Positions 47,301 through 59,290 of a DNA stretch of 64,000 bases are shown piece after piece. The notes under the pieces are model-generated. The model saw nothing but the letters and a program-made list of their open reading frames with translations, did no database searches and was not told where the DNA came from. Each line of letters opens with the position of its first letter. Position 1 is the first letter of the stretch. A program made the position numbers and the translations under genes. Origin of the DNA: Rhododendron vialii (taxonomy: Eukaryota; Streptophyta; Magnoliopsida; Ericales; Ericaceae); assembly GCF_030253575.1 (NCBI RefSeq), contig NC_080557.1:15414001-15478000 (forward strand), given 5' to 3'.

Positions 47301-47671
47301 GTATCCATTTAACTTTACCATGTTCGGATGCCGACGCAGGACCGAAGCAGTCAGTAACTTGATTTCAGCCTATCAAATGGTAGATAATGTTAGAAGAGAA
47401 AAATCCATCAAAATAATGTCTCACTCAATCAAAGGAAGTTCTTTGAGCAACATACTTCCAATCGGGCTGCAAATCTCGGCCATGTTTTCACATTAGAGGG
47501 CTTTACCCATCTTTTTACAACGACTTCTCGTGTCTCCATACCTTCGTGAATTTTCCCCCGGAACACTTCTCCATATTGGGTACTCCCAATATAGTTTTCT
47601 GCACTGAATCCCCCAGTGAGAGAATCCAGTGTTTCATAGGTATATTCAACCAAATCACCGGGTGATCCCAT
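44358..47671 (-). CDS. Receptor-like cytoplasmic pseudokinase
   Basis: Five coding exons on the minus strand: 47671-47456, 47369-47225, 47005-46884, 46802-46682 and 44773-44358. All junctions are GT-AG and in phase, giving 339 residues. Kinase landmarks: glycine loop IGSTQYGEVFRG (28-39), VVVK lysine 53, RRHPNMVKLNGYC (84-96), GYADP, then WSDKTDVFAYGILLLGLIA and the C-lobe ending DDPKQRPTMKQVVCCLRELN. The catalytic loop is abnormal: HRD is LRN (149-151), the loop Lys is Asn153, the loop Asn is His156 and DFG is DFS (169-171). Phosphotransfer is therefore unlikely. Related pseudokinases act as immune adaptors or decoys, but that role is only a possibility here. There is no signal peptide or membrane segment. 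The start is the ATG before GSPGDLVEYTYETLDSLTGG, just after an AG acceptor, so a 5' leader intron reaching toward about 49610 is likely. The intron at 44774-46681 is 1.9 kb. Confidence 0.85.
45338..45414. mobile_element. 77 bp miniature inverted-repeat insertion
   Basis: Ends TTAGGGTTGCAAA and TTAGGGCTGTAAA (reverse) enclose GAGCCGAGCTGAGCCGAA-type repeats. The duplicated copy at about 52670 lacks it, giving an empty-site control. It lies in the last intron of the pseudokinase gene. Confidence 0.7.
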
Positions 47672-49607
47672 ACCTTCAAAGATAACCAATTTAGGTGGAG
47701 CCAGGTAAGATGAAATATATGAAGCTTCAAGAAAAAAGCACAAAAAAGAGAGTACATTTTCAACGGATACACAGACAATGTTGTTGGGGACCTTTTTACA
47801 TCTTATATCCATTGTGTTAGTTACCGTTCTGCCTTGTTAGGCAATTAAAAATAACCAAAGCTTTCTTCCTTCTTATTTAAAACATGTACTGACATGAACT
47901 GAGCCAATCTCGAAAGAAACAGTTCCAATTTCAACAAACTTAATTTGCCTACCCACTCCTTGGATAATGATAGAAAGCAGACTAGCAAAAAGTCTTAATC
48001 ATTCTTCAAAACCCCACTAACAGAATAGTAATCTGAATCTTTCAGTGTCATTTTCACTATTCAAAAAGAAACATCAGAAATGAATCAATATCCGAAACAC
48101 AGAAACCAGATAACACATAACGTGAAATGCCCCTGTAAACAAGATCAGAAAGAAATCAAAGAATTACTGATGACAAAAGAAAACTTGAAAAATATGACCA
48201 GAAAGGTAAAAATAAGGTATCGATGAACACAACACAGAACGCCAAGATCTAGACATGCTGAAAATTTGAGAACTCACAAACTGGGTACCAACCAAAGAGT
48301 CACACATACCGTGAACATGGAAGCCTATCCTGAAATACTTACAACTTTCTAGAAAAAGAAATCGCACAAGGTTTGCTGTTCACAGCTTAAAACTCGTATA
48401 ACCCATACGTCTAACGCAATCGCAATACCAGAGGGACGGTTAATTCATATTTAAATAAAGTTCGCAAAATTGTGGCGTCCGCCGACTCCACCAATCTAAA
48501 GCATCTGCCTGGGAAGGTAACGCTTCACAGTCCTCACCCACACATGACGTAGTGTGAGTGATTAATAAGTTATGTTGTGGTTTCCCTTTCGAGGGAAGTT
48601 AACAAACAGCCAAAATGAGTTTATACTGCCTGTGCTACCATCAAATACAACTGGGAAGGAGGGGGGGGAAAAAGAGTAAAAGACTAATGCCAAGCCCGAA
48701 AATTAATAAAACCAAACAACCTCACATGTTTTCAAGAAAAGATGCTCAACTAGGGCACATATGGCCAACTAAAACACTCTACTAGAAAGTTCATGGATGA
48801 CTTGACACAGAAGTGCTTCGAACGGTCCCTCAGTATTTTCATTATGATGAGCTCAACCTTGACACCATTCTTTGCAAGGGAATCGAGACTAAGAAGCGCA
48901 AGCATAACTTGTTTCTCTGTTTGTGAATTGGGTAAAGCATTGTTAACCAGGAAATGTTATAAAATGTCCCTTGAATTTCTATTTTTGTGATTTGAAAAAT
49001 CATTAGGAGGTAATTTAAAAGTGCCAAAACAATACAAAGCCACAAGCATGCAATCCACACCAACACATCAACAAAAAAACACACAACCACAACATAAACT
49101 GACTGTAGAGTATCGAAAACTCAAGAGACCATGACAACCGTGGTGGTAATCCTGCTACCAGAGTAACAGGAAGCCACCAACCCACACCTGCATTATTCGC
49201 CTATTCGGTAACTAAACATCACATGTTGGCAGGTTCCTTGAATATAGAACAAGAGGGAACGTTTTTATGGGTAATAAGATAAGAAAAATATATTCCAATG
49301 CCCCATAAAGACTACAGCAAACAACTCGAATATTCCATCAAAACCCTAACACTCCACAGGTTTGAAAACTAGGGAATGAAACCAAAACTCCATCTCCAGA
49401 AAATTGATTTTTTACCAGCACGAAGACATATAATAACATGATCGCATATCTAAGATGTAGAAGAAAACAAAAAACACAAATGGCTGTATTATACTACATA
49501 ACAAACATAAACTTAATTCTCACATTCTAGCAAACACAAAATCAATACAATAGCCTCGATCTGAACAAACTCGTAAAGATAGGATTTACAACAACGGCGA
49601 TAATTTA

Positions 49608-49690
49608 CCTGACGAGGCTGTGAAGGATGAAAGGATTTTTGCCATTCGGAATGCCACGGTTATACGAAAAAATGGGGTGTTTGGATTGAG
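49608..49690 (-). promoter_or_regulatory. Putative 5' leader exon/promoter of pseudokinase
   Basis: The minus strand has CAGCCTCGTCAG followed by GTAAATTATC, a good donor that could splice to the acceptor just before the ATG at 47671 through a 1.9 kb leader intron. There is no ATG in the leader. The transcription start cannot be fixed. The intron at 47672-49600 shows no other gene. Confidence 0.35.
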
Positions 49691-51077
49691 CACCTACGAA
49701 CGTCGGATGCCGTTGATTGCCCCATCGATTTTTTTTTTATAGAATTTTTGGACGGCTCGAATCGACCATCTGGTGGCCGGAGACAGCCCAACACGGCCGT
49801 CGGTATGATATTGGTCGGTACCAATATCATTTCTGCGAAAAATACGATTTCACATACCAAAAACGAACACAGACAATTCCCACACAAATTGCGCACAGAT
49901 CTATATGTGGGATCCACTCCATCCCACACAAATTATCCGAGCCGTTTGAACGTAAAATATTTTTTCAAGAGACTTACGAAAAATCAGCTTAATCCGATAC
50001 TTATATAGGTGCTCGATTCAATCATCTAACTTTTCATTATCATGAAATCCGAACGAAAAGTTAAATGATTAAATCCAGCATCTATAAATGTTTGGATTGA
50101 GTCAATTTTTCACGGCAACCCTTGAAAAGATGTAAAATCAACTCTCCATTGTTTTGAGTCGAAATGACTTTTTATTTTACCCGTTGGATGAGCTATTTTG
50201 ATTTAAATGATTTTACAACGTTTTACTATTCGAAAGAACTACTATTAATGGCTTAGGGCCGACTCTGGTCTGAAAAGTTCGTAAGTTAATCCAAAGAGAA
50301 TTTAAAAACTGTCCATACCACTAAATCCATAAACGCCCCATGATGGAACTCAAACCCTGGTCTCCATTTACGGAGGACCAGGAAATATCATTCGGCTACT
50401 AGCCCTTTTGGCGTTTTAACCAAACTTGGACGTTATACATAATGGATTTTTAATCTTCATTTTTAAGAGAATTGAAAATGTAGAATAGATATGAAAACTA
50501 AACCAAGCAACATAACAACCCCAGATATGAAATGACCTGGTATTTTATGAAAAATCCTATTTAATTATGAAATGGATTTTTAATTCTCAGCAATTAATAT
50601 TCCAAATAAAGTACCAAATCCTATTTATTCATGGTATTTTATGAAAGACAACAACTTATTTATGGAAACTCCGTAAATTAAAGTTTTACGGCGTTTAATC
50701 TTACCCGTCCAAAAGTGTTTTGAACATTCCGGATTAAAAACAAACTATTACTAGTTAGAGATATTATTACCGGTCAAAATTTTAAAATATATTTCAACCA
50801 TTAATTACCGAGACGGATGAATGAGATTGTGCGCTTCCGTAAATAACTTATTTACCGAGGAGCCATGAATAAGTTATTCTCTTTTATGAAACCAGAAAAA
50901 AAAAAAATTTCCTTGAAAGAGGGTGTAGCATGGTGTTCTGTTTTTGTTGAAAGAGGATGTGGCAATGGTGTTTGGATGGGAATGGGTGAATATGGCACAT
51001 TTACTCCCATCTCTCATTTAGCAGCTGTATTTGTGACTAACAATTTTTATCCACTGACGTAGTGCTATTTACGCTTG

Positions 51078-51080
<3 letters not shown>
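49691..51080. other. Intergenic, with SINE-like tRNA-derived segment
   Basis: No gene recognised. At 50325-50410 the minus strand holds GGGCTAGTAGCCGAATGATA and, about 45 bp later, CAGGGTTTGAGTTCC, resembling A and B boxes of a tRNA-derived SINE. The rest is AT-rich. Confidence 0.3.

Positions 51081-51149
<69 letters not shown>
51081..51149. repeat. (GA)n microsatellite
   Basis: About 34 perfect GA units, directly left of the duplicated pseudokinase segment. Confidence 0.97.
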
Positions 51150-51151
<2 letters not shown>

Positions 51152-52800
51152 TATAGAACTCACATAATGTGGAAACAAAAGACAAGGAAACATCTCACGG
51201 GGAAGTTTTGATTCTGTTTCTTGGCCTGTTTTTTATTCTGTTTCTTCTGTGCTTTTTGGGTTTCGTCTGCTGTTTACTGCTGCTTTCTTAGGTGTTGATC
51301 CATTTGTTTTCTTCTGGCTGCGGTTGTTGGGGTTGTTTCGGTTGTTTCTCTTGCTGGTTGTGCTTAGCCTGTTTTTGCTTGGTTTTGTTGGGCAGAGGTT
51401 GTCTGCTATTGCTGGTGTGAGTTTGCTTTGTGCTGTTCTCCCAGTGTTTCGGCTCTTGGCTTTAGTTGCAGGGGCTGAGTGGTTGGGTTTTTTTGTTGTT
51501 GTAGCTGGGCTTTTGGTGCTTCTTTTCTTTATTGGTGTCTTGCCAACGCTTTTCTTTGGGTCTCGGGTTGCTTTTGCTTGCCTTTATCCTTTTAATTTTT
51601 GTATCCCTTTCAAAAATTAATAAAATTCTTTTGCCGAGAAAAAAAAACATCCCATGGCCGGGGAATGACTGATAGCTCCAGTATTCTCACCGATGGTACC
51701 TTAAAACATCTCATCAGGGATGCCAATTATGTGCCCGTAAAACTGTATATCATTTAGTCATCTCAGACAGCAAACGACGTGTTTCATTGTTGGCCGTTGG
51801 ATCATCACCTACACAATCCATTGCCAGTTTAGTGATTGTGATCCCATCACCCGCGCGCATCAAAATATGGATCCATCTCGAAGCTTTTGTGCACAAGCGA
51901 CTTGGGCTTTCTTTTCTTTAACTTTCCCCAAACCTTAGACTGAGAGTGTGCGTTGTACTCTTTCAGGGCCCGGTAATAAGTAGTATTACCATCATTCATC
52001 CCCCACCGGGAATCTAAACCTCGTATCATACGCTCTTCTTTTGGCTATGTTAGCCCCAGGAGAACAATACCATATGCGAAAACATCTGTCTTGTCCGACC
52101 AGTAACCTGAAAATATGTTTTCCAAACACAACACCTGCTCAAACTATTGCCATGTTTACATGTGCATATACGCAAGCACAAAAAAAAAAAAAAAAAAGTT
52201 GGGGAAAAAACGAAAAAAAAAAACGAGAAAGGTGTCCAAACTCTCAGCAAGGCAAAGGCTTGATATCATAAGAATCCTTAACCTTCTGTGTCTGAACAGA
52301 AGGCAACAAATACTTCATTACATACATGCATAAAATTCCTAAAAGTGACGTAAATTTGACTACCAAAAAAGAATACAAAACATGAAGTATAGAAGGCAAA
52401 GCCAGTTTGGAGAAATCCATTTAACAGACGTAAAAAGTGATTGCGATGTCATTGATGAACCAAAATCGTGTAAAGGTTTTAGGACGAAGGTGAAGGTGTA
52501 CAGGCAGAAGATGCGAGCAAGACGGGAGAGGCTCCTATCGAGTTTGTATCTCAGATATGAGCCATGGGCAAAAGCAGCTTAATGACGGAAGAAAAAAAAA
52601 TGATGGCTAATATGGTAGTAAACTCAAACCATCAATTTTTTTTCTTCCACAAAGGTGATTTGTTAATGTTATTATTGTTGTCCGATCAAGTTGATTTCGG
52701 GATGACTTTCATGCGATCACTGCTGAGGTCCCACCATGCCCTAAACCTGGACCGATCTAAACATTAGCAAAATGGACAAGAGCCTCTCCCAAGACTGACA
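51150..52800 (-). pseudogene. Partial duplicate of the pseudokinase 3' end
   Basis: Mirrors 44255-45550: ATAATGTGGAAACAAAAGAC at the left end, the last coding exon, and about 0.7 kb of the last intron. The exon begins YWSDKTDVFAYGI after the same acceptor, but two extra bases in GGCTATGTTAGCC (versus GGCTATTAGCC) shift the frame. Later stops and small indels occur, and the kinase N-lobe exons are missing. MNDGNTTYYRALKEYNAHSQ is still readable in one frame. A LINE tail interrupts it at 51205-51647. It cannot encode a kinase. Confidence 0.88.
51205..51647 (+). mobile_element. 5'-truncated LINE (L1-type) 3' end
   Basis: T/G-rich sequence typical of plant L1 3' untranslated regions, ending AATAAAATTCTTTTGCCGAG and an A run. 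Absent from the parent copy at 44310. Flanks AAACATCTCACGGGGAA and AAACATCCCATGGCCGGGGA look like a target duplication with small changes. The long hydrophobic open frame inside (51249-51620) is a composition effect. Confidence 0.7.
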
Positions 52801-55200
52801 TCCACAGCATAAATGGACACCGTCAAATGAAAAAGTAGAACAGTTACTCCAACAGTAAGAAAAATAATTATAATAAAAAATAAAAAATAAAAAATCCTTC
52901 CTCCATCTTTGAGATCTGCTGCAACTCGCTCTTAACATTAATCAACACTCACCAACCCAACCAACTCATCCGACAGTTACAACTCCCCGCTGAAATCCCG
53001 TATTTTTTACAGACTTCCCTCAACGTAACAAAAATCTGGCGGCTCTAAGTCCTGATCATCGATGGCCCAAGCCACACCAACTCTACTCTATGGAATCTTC
53101 CCCTGCTACAACTTCCAGCCCCACCTGCCAAGATCCATACAATGAGTCAATGGCTAGAATGACCCACATTATGTCACGTAAATTGAAAGTGTCCATCACA
53201 GGGCCTACAGACACAGAACCCCTCACTGATAGGATCCCCTGAGTAGAAAATCTGGATTCCCCTCCTTTTTTGTGTTGGACCAACCTTTAATGTTTAGGAT
53301 TGAACGGTTTCGGACACAGGTGTTGGAAATTGAAAATTGAATCTTCTAGGCACATGCTGGTAGGATGGAGGTACAATATGAATATTGAATATCAGCATGC
53401 TTTGTGGCCGTTCAAGAAAAATAAAAACACTATAAACACTGTACATGTGATTTTTTTTGAGGAGATCCTTTATTCATCCATGAACTTAAGGACTGGTGTC
53501 CCATTGCGTCTATACTGTTAGTTTCATATGCACGTATGCTTTTTTGTGTTCACGTGTAATTTGCTTTTGATGGTTTTCAGTGAAAACACGAGGGATAACG
53601 TAGCAAAGCAATTCAGGGCCCGAGTTAGGAACATTTTTGTTGATTTATAAGAATTTAGATATTGTGATGACACATTACGTAGGTAAGAAGAGAACTGTAA
53701 TCCTCTATAGTATTGCGAGGTGTAGAAATTAAAAGGCAAACGTGAGCTACAAGTAAGAGAAATAATGAACCATGTTACTAGTAGTCAAAAGATTGTATCT
53801 TTCTAACAAATATTAAATCGCAAGTATTTCACAAATTTAAGCAAAGCGTTGTTTTACATTTCATTACATTGAAAATCCTCCCAAAAATCCTCTCTCTAGT
53901 TCCTAAGTGACCAAGTGCATCAACCACGTCGTCTGCAATCGGTGGCCTCTTTCCAGTCTTTGTCGGTACATCGTAGAGCCAATTCAGTGATCTTTTTTCA
54001 TATTTTTTTTGTTGTTGCAGCCACTACCCTCGATACTCTGATGAACTAGAAGTCTTTTTGCTTTGAATGTATTTCTACTATGGTGGTGATGTGCCCCTCC
54101 TCGTGATGATTTATAGTCATCATGAGTTTTTTTATGATTTACAATTCGATTCACTACTCAGGAAAAGGAAAAGGAGGAGTTTGACTTAAAGTTTTACACC
54201 AACGGAACATTACAAGATAAGATCACACATACGTGGATTTCGTGGAAGAACTCTAGATAGAAAAGCATTAAAGAAGAAAAGGGTGGTACACTTTTAAGTT
54301 AAGGAGAGGAAGGAGCTCGACTTAAAAAAAGAGGATGAAAGTTAGAATTGAAGCAGGCAGCCTAAGCAAGCAATGAAAGGGCTGGCTACGGCTTTCGGGT
54401 GTGATGATCATGATAAGCGACTTGGGATTCTTGGAAGAGGGTTATTTGCTTTTATGTGTAGCCTAATGAAATACTCTTCCTTTTATAAACACCTCCAACT
54501 TGTTGAACGATTAAGATTGTGACATTTGATACTAAACTAGTGGTAGTGATTTGTTTTTTGATCCCGTGAACTATCTAGATATTTATAGCAAAGATTCTAA
54601 GAAGTGCCATTATCTCTGTACGTAGAGTAGAATAGTCTAGAGAAATTGAAAATCATGTACAAAAGCCTAGAGAAATCTTGGATGTATTAGAAGGACTACA
54701 GTACACACTCCTGTTTTCTAGAAAAGTAGTGAGCTATGACAAGATTCATTTATTTGAAATTGAGGTTTAATTAGCTTAGTTAAGTGATAAATCATGTTTT
54801 TTTTCATCTTCGATTTTACTTTTGTATTAGGAGCCAGAGGAGCTAATTAACATATGCAAAAAGTAAATTATGGTTTTTCATTTTTATTTTTATTTTTTCA
54901 TTTTCACGCTACATTTGTACACACCACTCAATGGCATGTGGTTCAACAACCTATTTTGAAAATCCAAGATGTCCATTTTACAGCTCCAAATATGTAAATC
55001 AATCAACAAGCATGCAAAACGATCAGATCGATCAGAGATATTGATAATTGCATGCTTCAAATCAATTGATTAAGTAGAAGAACTTTAACCCATAAATGTA
55101 AATTTTTAGTTTTCCGACCAATCTCCGATCAACATGATCTTTTACTTGAATAATGTGTATGTCGAGGGATACCTGCAACTAAACAGCTCTACGGCTCTGA
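52801..55200. other. Intergenic, no recognised gene
   Basis: About 2.4 kb of AT-rich sequence with only short open frames and no domain or splice-linked exons. The first about 40 bp (CATAAATGGACACCGTCAAA) still resemble 45763, so the pseudokinase duplication may extend a little further with a deletion. Confidence 0.35.
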
Positions 55201-55210
55201 ATTCTGATTG

Positions 55211-55628
55211 CTCTAGAGCTTGTTAGCCTAGACCATGAAATCAGATGGCCGGGCTAGCCAACATGTGACCGGGAACAGCCTCCAACAGTCTATGTGTAAA
55301 CGGGTGGTTGTTGCTGCTTTGTACCATGTTTGGCTTGAAAGAAATGTCAGGGTCTTAGATCAAGAGATTTCAGAGGGATGTCCATATCGTTCTTGCTGTG
55401 GCGGTGGCTGATCTCAGATGATACTTGAGCTCTTGGAGGAAGGTTAAGAGCAGGGCTACAAATCGCAGACTATGTTCCTTATGGAACTTATCCCCTAAAA
55501 TTTTCCTACCAGCCTAAAATAGGATTAGTGTAGGTGTTGCTGTTGTTCTCCCTAAGTGTTTCTTTGCTGTAATGTTGGTTGTATTTTTTTGGTGCAATAA
55601 AAATTAACTTACCCGGAAAAAAAAAAGG
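55211..55628 (+). mobile_element. 5'-truncated LINE (L1-type)
   Basis: An internal frame reads AALYHVWLERNVRVLDQEIS, matching the C-terminal tail of plant L1 reverse transcriptase proteins (xYHxWxERNxRxF). Stops follow. It ends GGTGCAATAAAAATTAACTT then CCGG plus an A run (55617-55626). TTCTGATTG on both sides (55202-55210, 55629-55637) is the likely target duplication. Confidence 0.75.
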
Positions 55629-56139
55629 TTCTGATTGTCAAAATATATTGTAGAGCTTGGTGTGTTTGAGAAGCGTATTTCAGAGATGTGGAAGTAACAT
55701 TACCCAAACTAGTAAAAAATGTTATGAACACGTCAAATTGTAGATCTATTTGTACATCTTCTATTACAAAGTGATTGTGAGCCCATTTAAAATTTAAATA
55801 GTAATCTCCCCGTTTCATATTTTTGGTCCCTTTTGAAAATTTCAACTTTTTGAGGAGAAATGTTATTATTGCACATATATATTCAAATTTAACGGCGTCA
55901 TTTCCTTTAATTTTTCCTATATTCTACCAACTTTGCAACACTTATTACTCACCTATATTAAGGAATATTTTTGAAAAATCATCAATTTTTTACTTGTAGT
56001 TTTAAAAATGGACTAACATTTTCAAACATTCCACAAAAGAAAAATTGACTATAATACTGTACTAATTAGGAACAGAGAAGTAATCAGTAAAACTTGAAAG
56101 TTTCATACAATTTCAAAGTAGCCAAAGGAAGACTTTTTA

Positions 56140-56240
56140 AGAGCATCTCCAGTCGGAGATGTCAAATTTTTTTTGAAGGCTTATGTGGCATTTTGACATC
56201 TCTCATTTGACATCAAGCCCTCTTTCTTCAATCCTTATGT
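56140..56240. repeat. Fragment of a GAGCATCTCCAGT-type plant repeat
   Basis: AAGAGCATCTCCAGTCGGAG followed by opposed GATGTCAAATTTT and TTTTGACATCTC motifs is typical of a widespread family of plant intergenic elements. The right boundary is unclear; related TGTCAAAGTTGGCA blocks continue to about 56520. Confidence 0.4.
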
Positions 56241-56981
56241 CAAAAAAAAAATAAAGCTCATAAACTTAAAAGGAAAAAAAAAACTCGAAAGGCAGTAGGC
56301 AAAATCATGTTTGATCTCAACGGAAAGTTTCCAAACTTTCCTAACAGTTACTTTTTGAAATTTGGCAGGCAAGGGGTAGACTGTCAAAGTTGGCAGTCGA
56401 GTGGAAGTTGTCAAAGCCACGTCAGTTTTAGCATGAGTGAAGGCAGATGGGTTGGATTGTGAGTTGATGTAAAAAATGACTGCTAACTTATCCACGTCAA
56501 CTTTGACATCTCCAAAACTAACATAATAAATTAATAAGAATCCTTTTTTTATTCTTTTACATTTTTGACCAGTAAATCTATATAATCTGAAGGATGATGC
56601 TACGGTGTCCCTGGTCATTTTGGGGACACCGTAATAATTGGCATGACAAAATCATTATGAACATAACCAAAACCATACAGTGCATAACCAAGGTATAACA
56701 AATTTCCCGGATACTTAAAGAGCCGGTGAAAAAAAAAAGAAAAATAAATTAGCCCCCTTTAACCAGGGTTTAACCACGGTTAAGAGAGTTTTATCCCCTA
56801 CATCTATCATCCTCTACATCTTTTCCCTAAATCATTCCCTTTAACCAGGGAAAATCCCTCTGCACTTCGTTCATCTCCCAGACTCCGACCCAGAAAGAAA
56901 ACCCACGCCCTTTAACCATGTTCATCTCCCACCCATCATCGACTCCTCGTCTGGTGTCGAGGAATGGATTGATCTGAGCAA

Positions 56982-56984
<3 letters not shown>

Positions 56985-57050
<66 letters not shown>
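56985..57050. repeat. (CT)n microsatellite
   Basis: About 33 CT units directly before a GC-rich stretch. Confidence 0.97.
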
Positions 57051-57053
<3 letters not shown>

Positions 57054-57242
57054 CTCTTCTCTTCCTCCGTCCCCTCCTCCCCACCTTACATCCACCCCGT
57101 GGACGTCGCCGCCGCCCCCACAACCAACAACAACGGCGTCGGGCCGCCATCGGACAACCCGGTTTCAATCCAAATCCGAAACCCACCTTCAACGAGAACA
57201 AGGCCGAGATCCTGAAGCTCCCCCACGCCCACGTCAAACCCA
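57051..57242 (+). other. GC-rich island, possible captured gene fragment
   Basis: Markedly GC-rich against its surroundings. One plus-strand frame reads AIGQPGFNPNPKPTFNENKA then EILKLPHAHVKP without a stop. The minus strand is also open over it. No family recognised and no splice-linked partner seen. 57243-58030 to its right shows nothing recognisable. Confidence 0.3.
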
Positions 57243-58032
57243 GTATTTGTGTTTGGGTATAATCTGATTCCCTATTTTATTTCTGAACAAATTTTATTTA
57301 CGGCCCATATTTGTTGAAATCTTCTAATTTGTGTTAACTTTAGGGCAACACAAATTAACGATTCTAGCACTCCTATGCTGTGACTTGTTGTTGCTGCTAC
57401 TTAAGCGTGACAATGGACGAATGATACCTTGGTGCTATGTGTGTGTGTGGATCGATATGCATATGTTGTTGATGGAAGCTTAGTGAGACAATCACACTTT
57501 GGTCAAGATATAAAATCTCGATAGGGTCAACTATGACAGTGCACATTTAAGTATTTAGCGATCGAGGAATATTTAGATTTTTGTGCTTATTTATGTTTAG
57601 AAACTCCTTGAAGCATGTATACTACAAATTTTTTTGCATACGATAAACTCTTTTTGTTTTTATATAATTGAGCTTGATTATGAATTTTTGTTTAAAGTTA
57701 TGAATAATTGGTGCCCTCACAATAGAGAATTTAGATGATAAACACATCGAGGCCTACAACATGCACATCTCATATTGTTAACTAATGCGGTGGGTGGGTT
57801 TCATTGCATCACATGAAGAATCACACAAGAATTTTGTCGCATGGGAGGTTCAATAATGTGGTCAATCATCTTTATCAATCAATTGGTTGAACTTGGTTTC
57901 TCAATCAAGAAAGATAGAACACTGGACACAACATTCCAATTAAAGGATCCCACTAGTATGTACTTGTAAATCCCTAACAGAGGTGATTAATAGAAACGAC
58001 GGTTAAAGTCCTATACGAACTTGCCTTACAAA

Positions 58033-58539
58033 AATAAGATGTTATCTAAGAGATTTCGAACTTGAGACCCAAGAAGAGCAAACTCTTAATTCGTATACAT
58101 TGCCGCCCCTGTTTGTCCATGACTCTTTTTTTTTTGAAAGTCATGTCTAGTGAGTTAGTGCTTAGAAACTTTTATGAGTAGGTCACGTAGACACCGACAT
58201 TTGTACTTGCGTATTGAACAACATAGTGTGCTTACATTTTGTTCTTGTTTTATCTGTTAAGAAACAATGTGTGAAAAAAACACCAAGAATAAGATGTTAT
58301 CTAAGAGATTTCGAACTTGAGACCCAAGAAGAGCAAACTCTTAATTCATATACATTGCCGCCCCTGTTTGTCCTTGAATTTTTTTTTGGAAGTCATGTCT
58401 AGTGAGTTAGTGCTTAGAAACTTTTACGAGTAGGCCATGTAGACACCTACATTTGTACTTGAGTATTGAACGACATAGTGCGCTTATATTTTGTTCTTGT
58501 TTTATCTGTTAAGAAACAATGTATGAAAAAAACACCAAG
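58033..58539. repeat. 255 bp tandem duplication
   Basis: Units 58033-58287 and 58288-58539 share AATAAGATGTTATCTAAGAG at the start and GAAAAAAACACCAAG at the end with few differences. Each contains, on the minus strand, a GTTTGCTCTTCTTGGGTCTC then AAGTTCGAAATCTC segment that resembles a tRNA-derived B box. Confidence 0.9.
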
Positions 58540-59290
58540 GGGGTGCAATCAGCGTACACAAGACCAATAGATACCGATGTGGTAAACTTGTTTTACCATA
58601 CATTATATTTAAGATGATGGTTTAGTTGAATGTTGGTTCACTCTGGACTTTGTTGTGCCATAAATAACAGTCCAATTTCTTTGGACTGTAAAGAAAGACA
58701 GCATAAACAATCTGGTGTATTGTGTTTCTACAAAAATCATATGGTTGGCGGTGAGGAAGTGGGAGAAGAGTATTTTTCTTTGTTTGTTACACTATTTGAT
58801 CACACAAATGCCCTTATATGTTGTTGGTTAAGGTGTTTGCATATAAGTTGTTTGTCAAAATGTATTGTTGATTCTGTAGTGGTCAATTATTATTTGTAGG
58901 TATTCCAAATTTCAGAATCTTGATGTTAGTGTGAGATGTAGTAATGGTGTTTATGGTCCATTGATAATTTAGTCTCAGTTTTGTCCAAATAATAATCAAA
59001 CAACTCTCCGTTTCTTTTCTTTTTTTTTTGAGAAATAGTAATGCAAAAGTTTGACATCGAAGTCTATAATGTTTGTGTAGATTTGGTGACATAAGTCTCT
59101 TGAAAACCCATTTAGAAGGCATATGAGGTGTCACGAAATAGATTTATTTTGTTTATCACTATGAAGTTGACAATTGTGTAAGTAATGCACTTTAATTATA
59201 GGTCATGTGTATGCAACCTATTTCACCTCTGTATGTAACTAGTCTTGTGGATTAAAAGTTGTGGCATGTGGTTTATTATTTAGGGGTACA

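Noticed and set aside
51249..51620. Hydrophobic 123-codon frame resembling a membrane protein
   Set aside because: It lies in the T/G-rich 3' end of a LINE with an A tail; T-rich DNA always translates to L/F/V-rich peptides.
56827..57237. 136-codon minus-strand frame with RE repeats
   Set aside because: The RERERE core is the (CT)n microsatellite read in reverse. No domain on either side.
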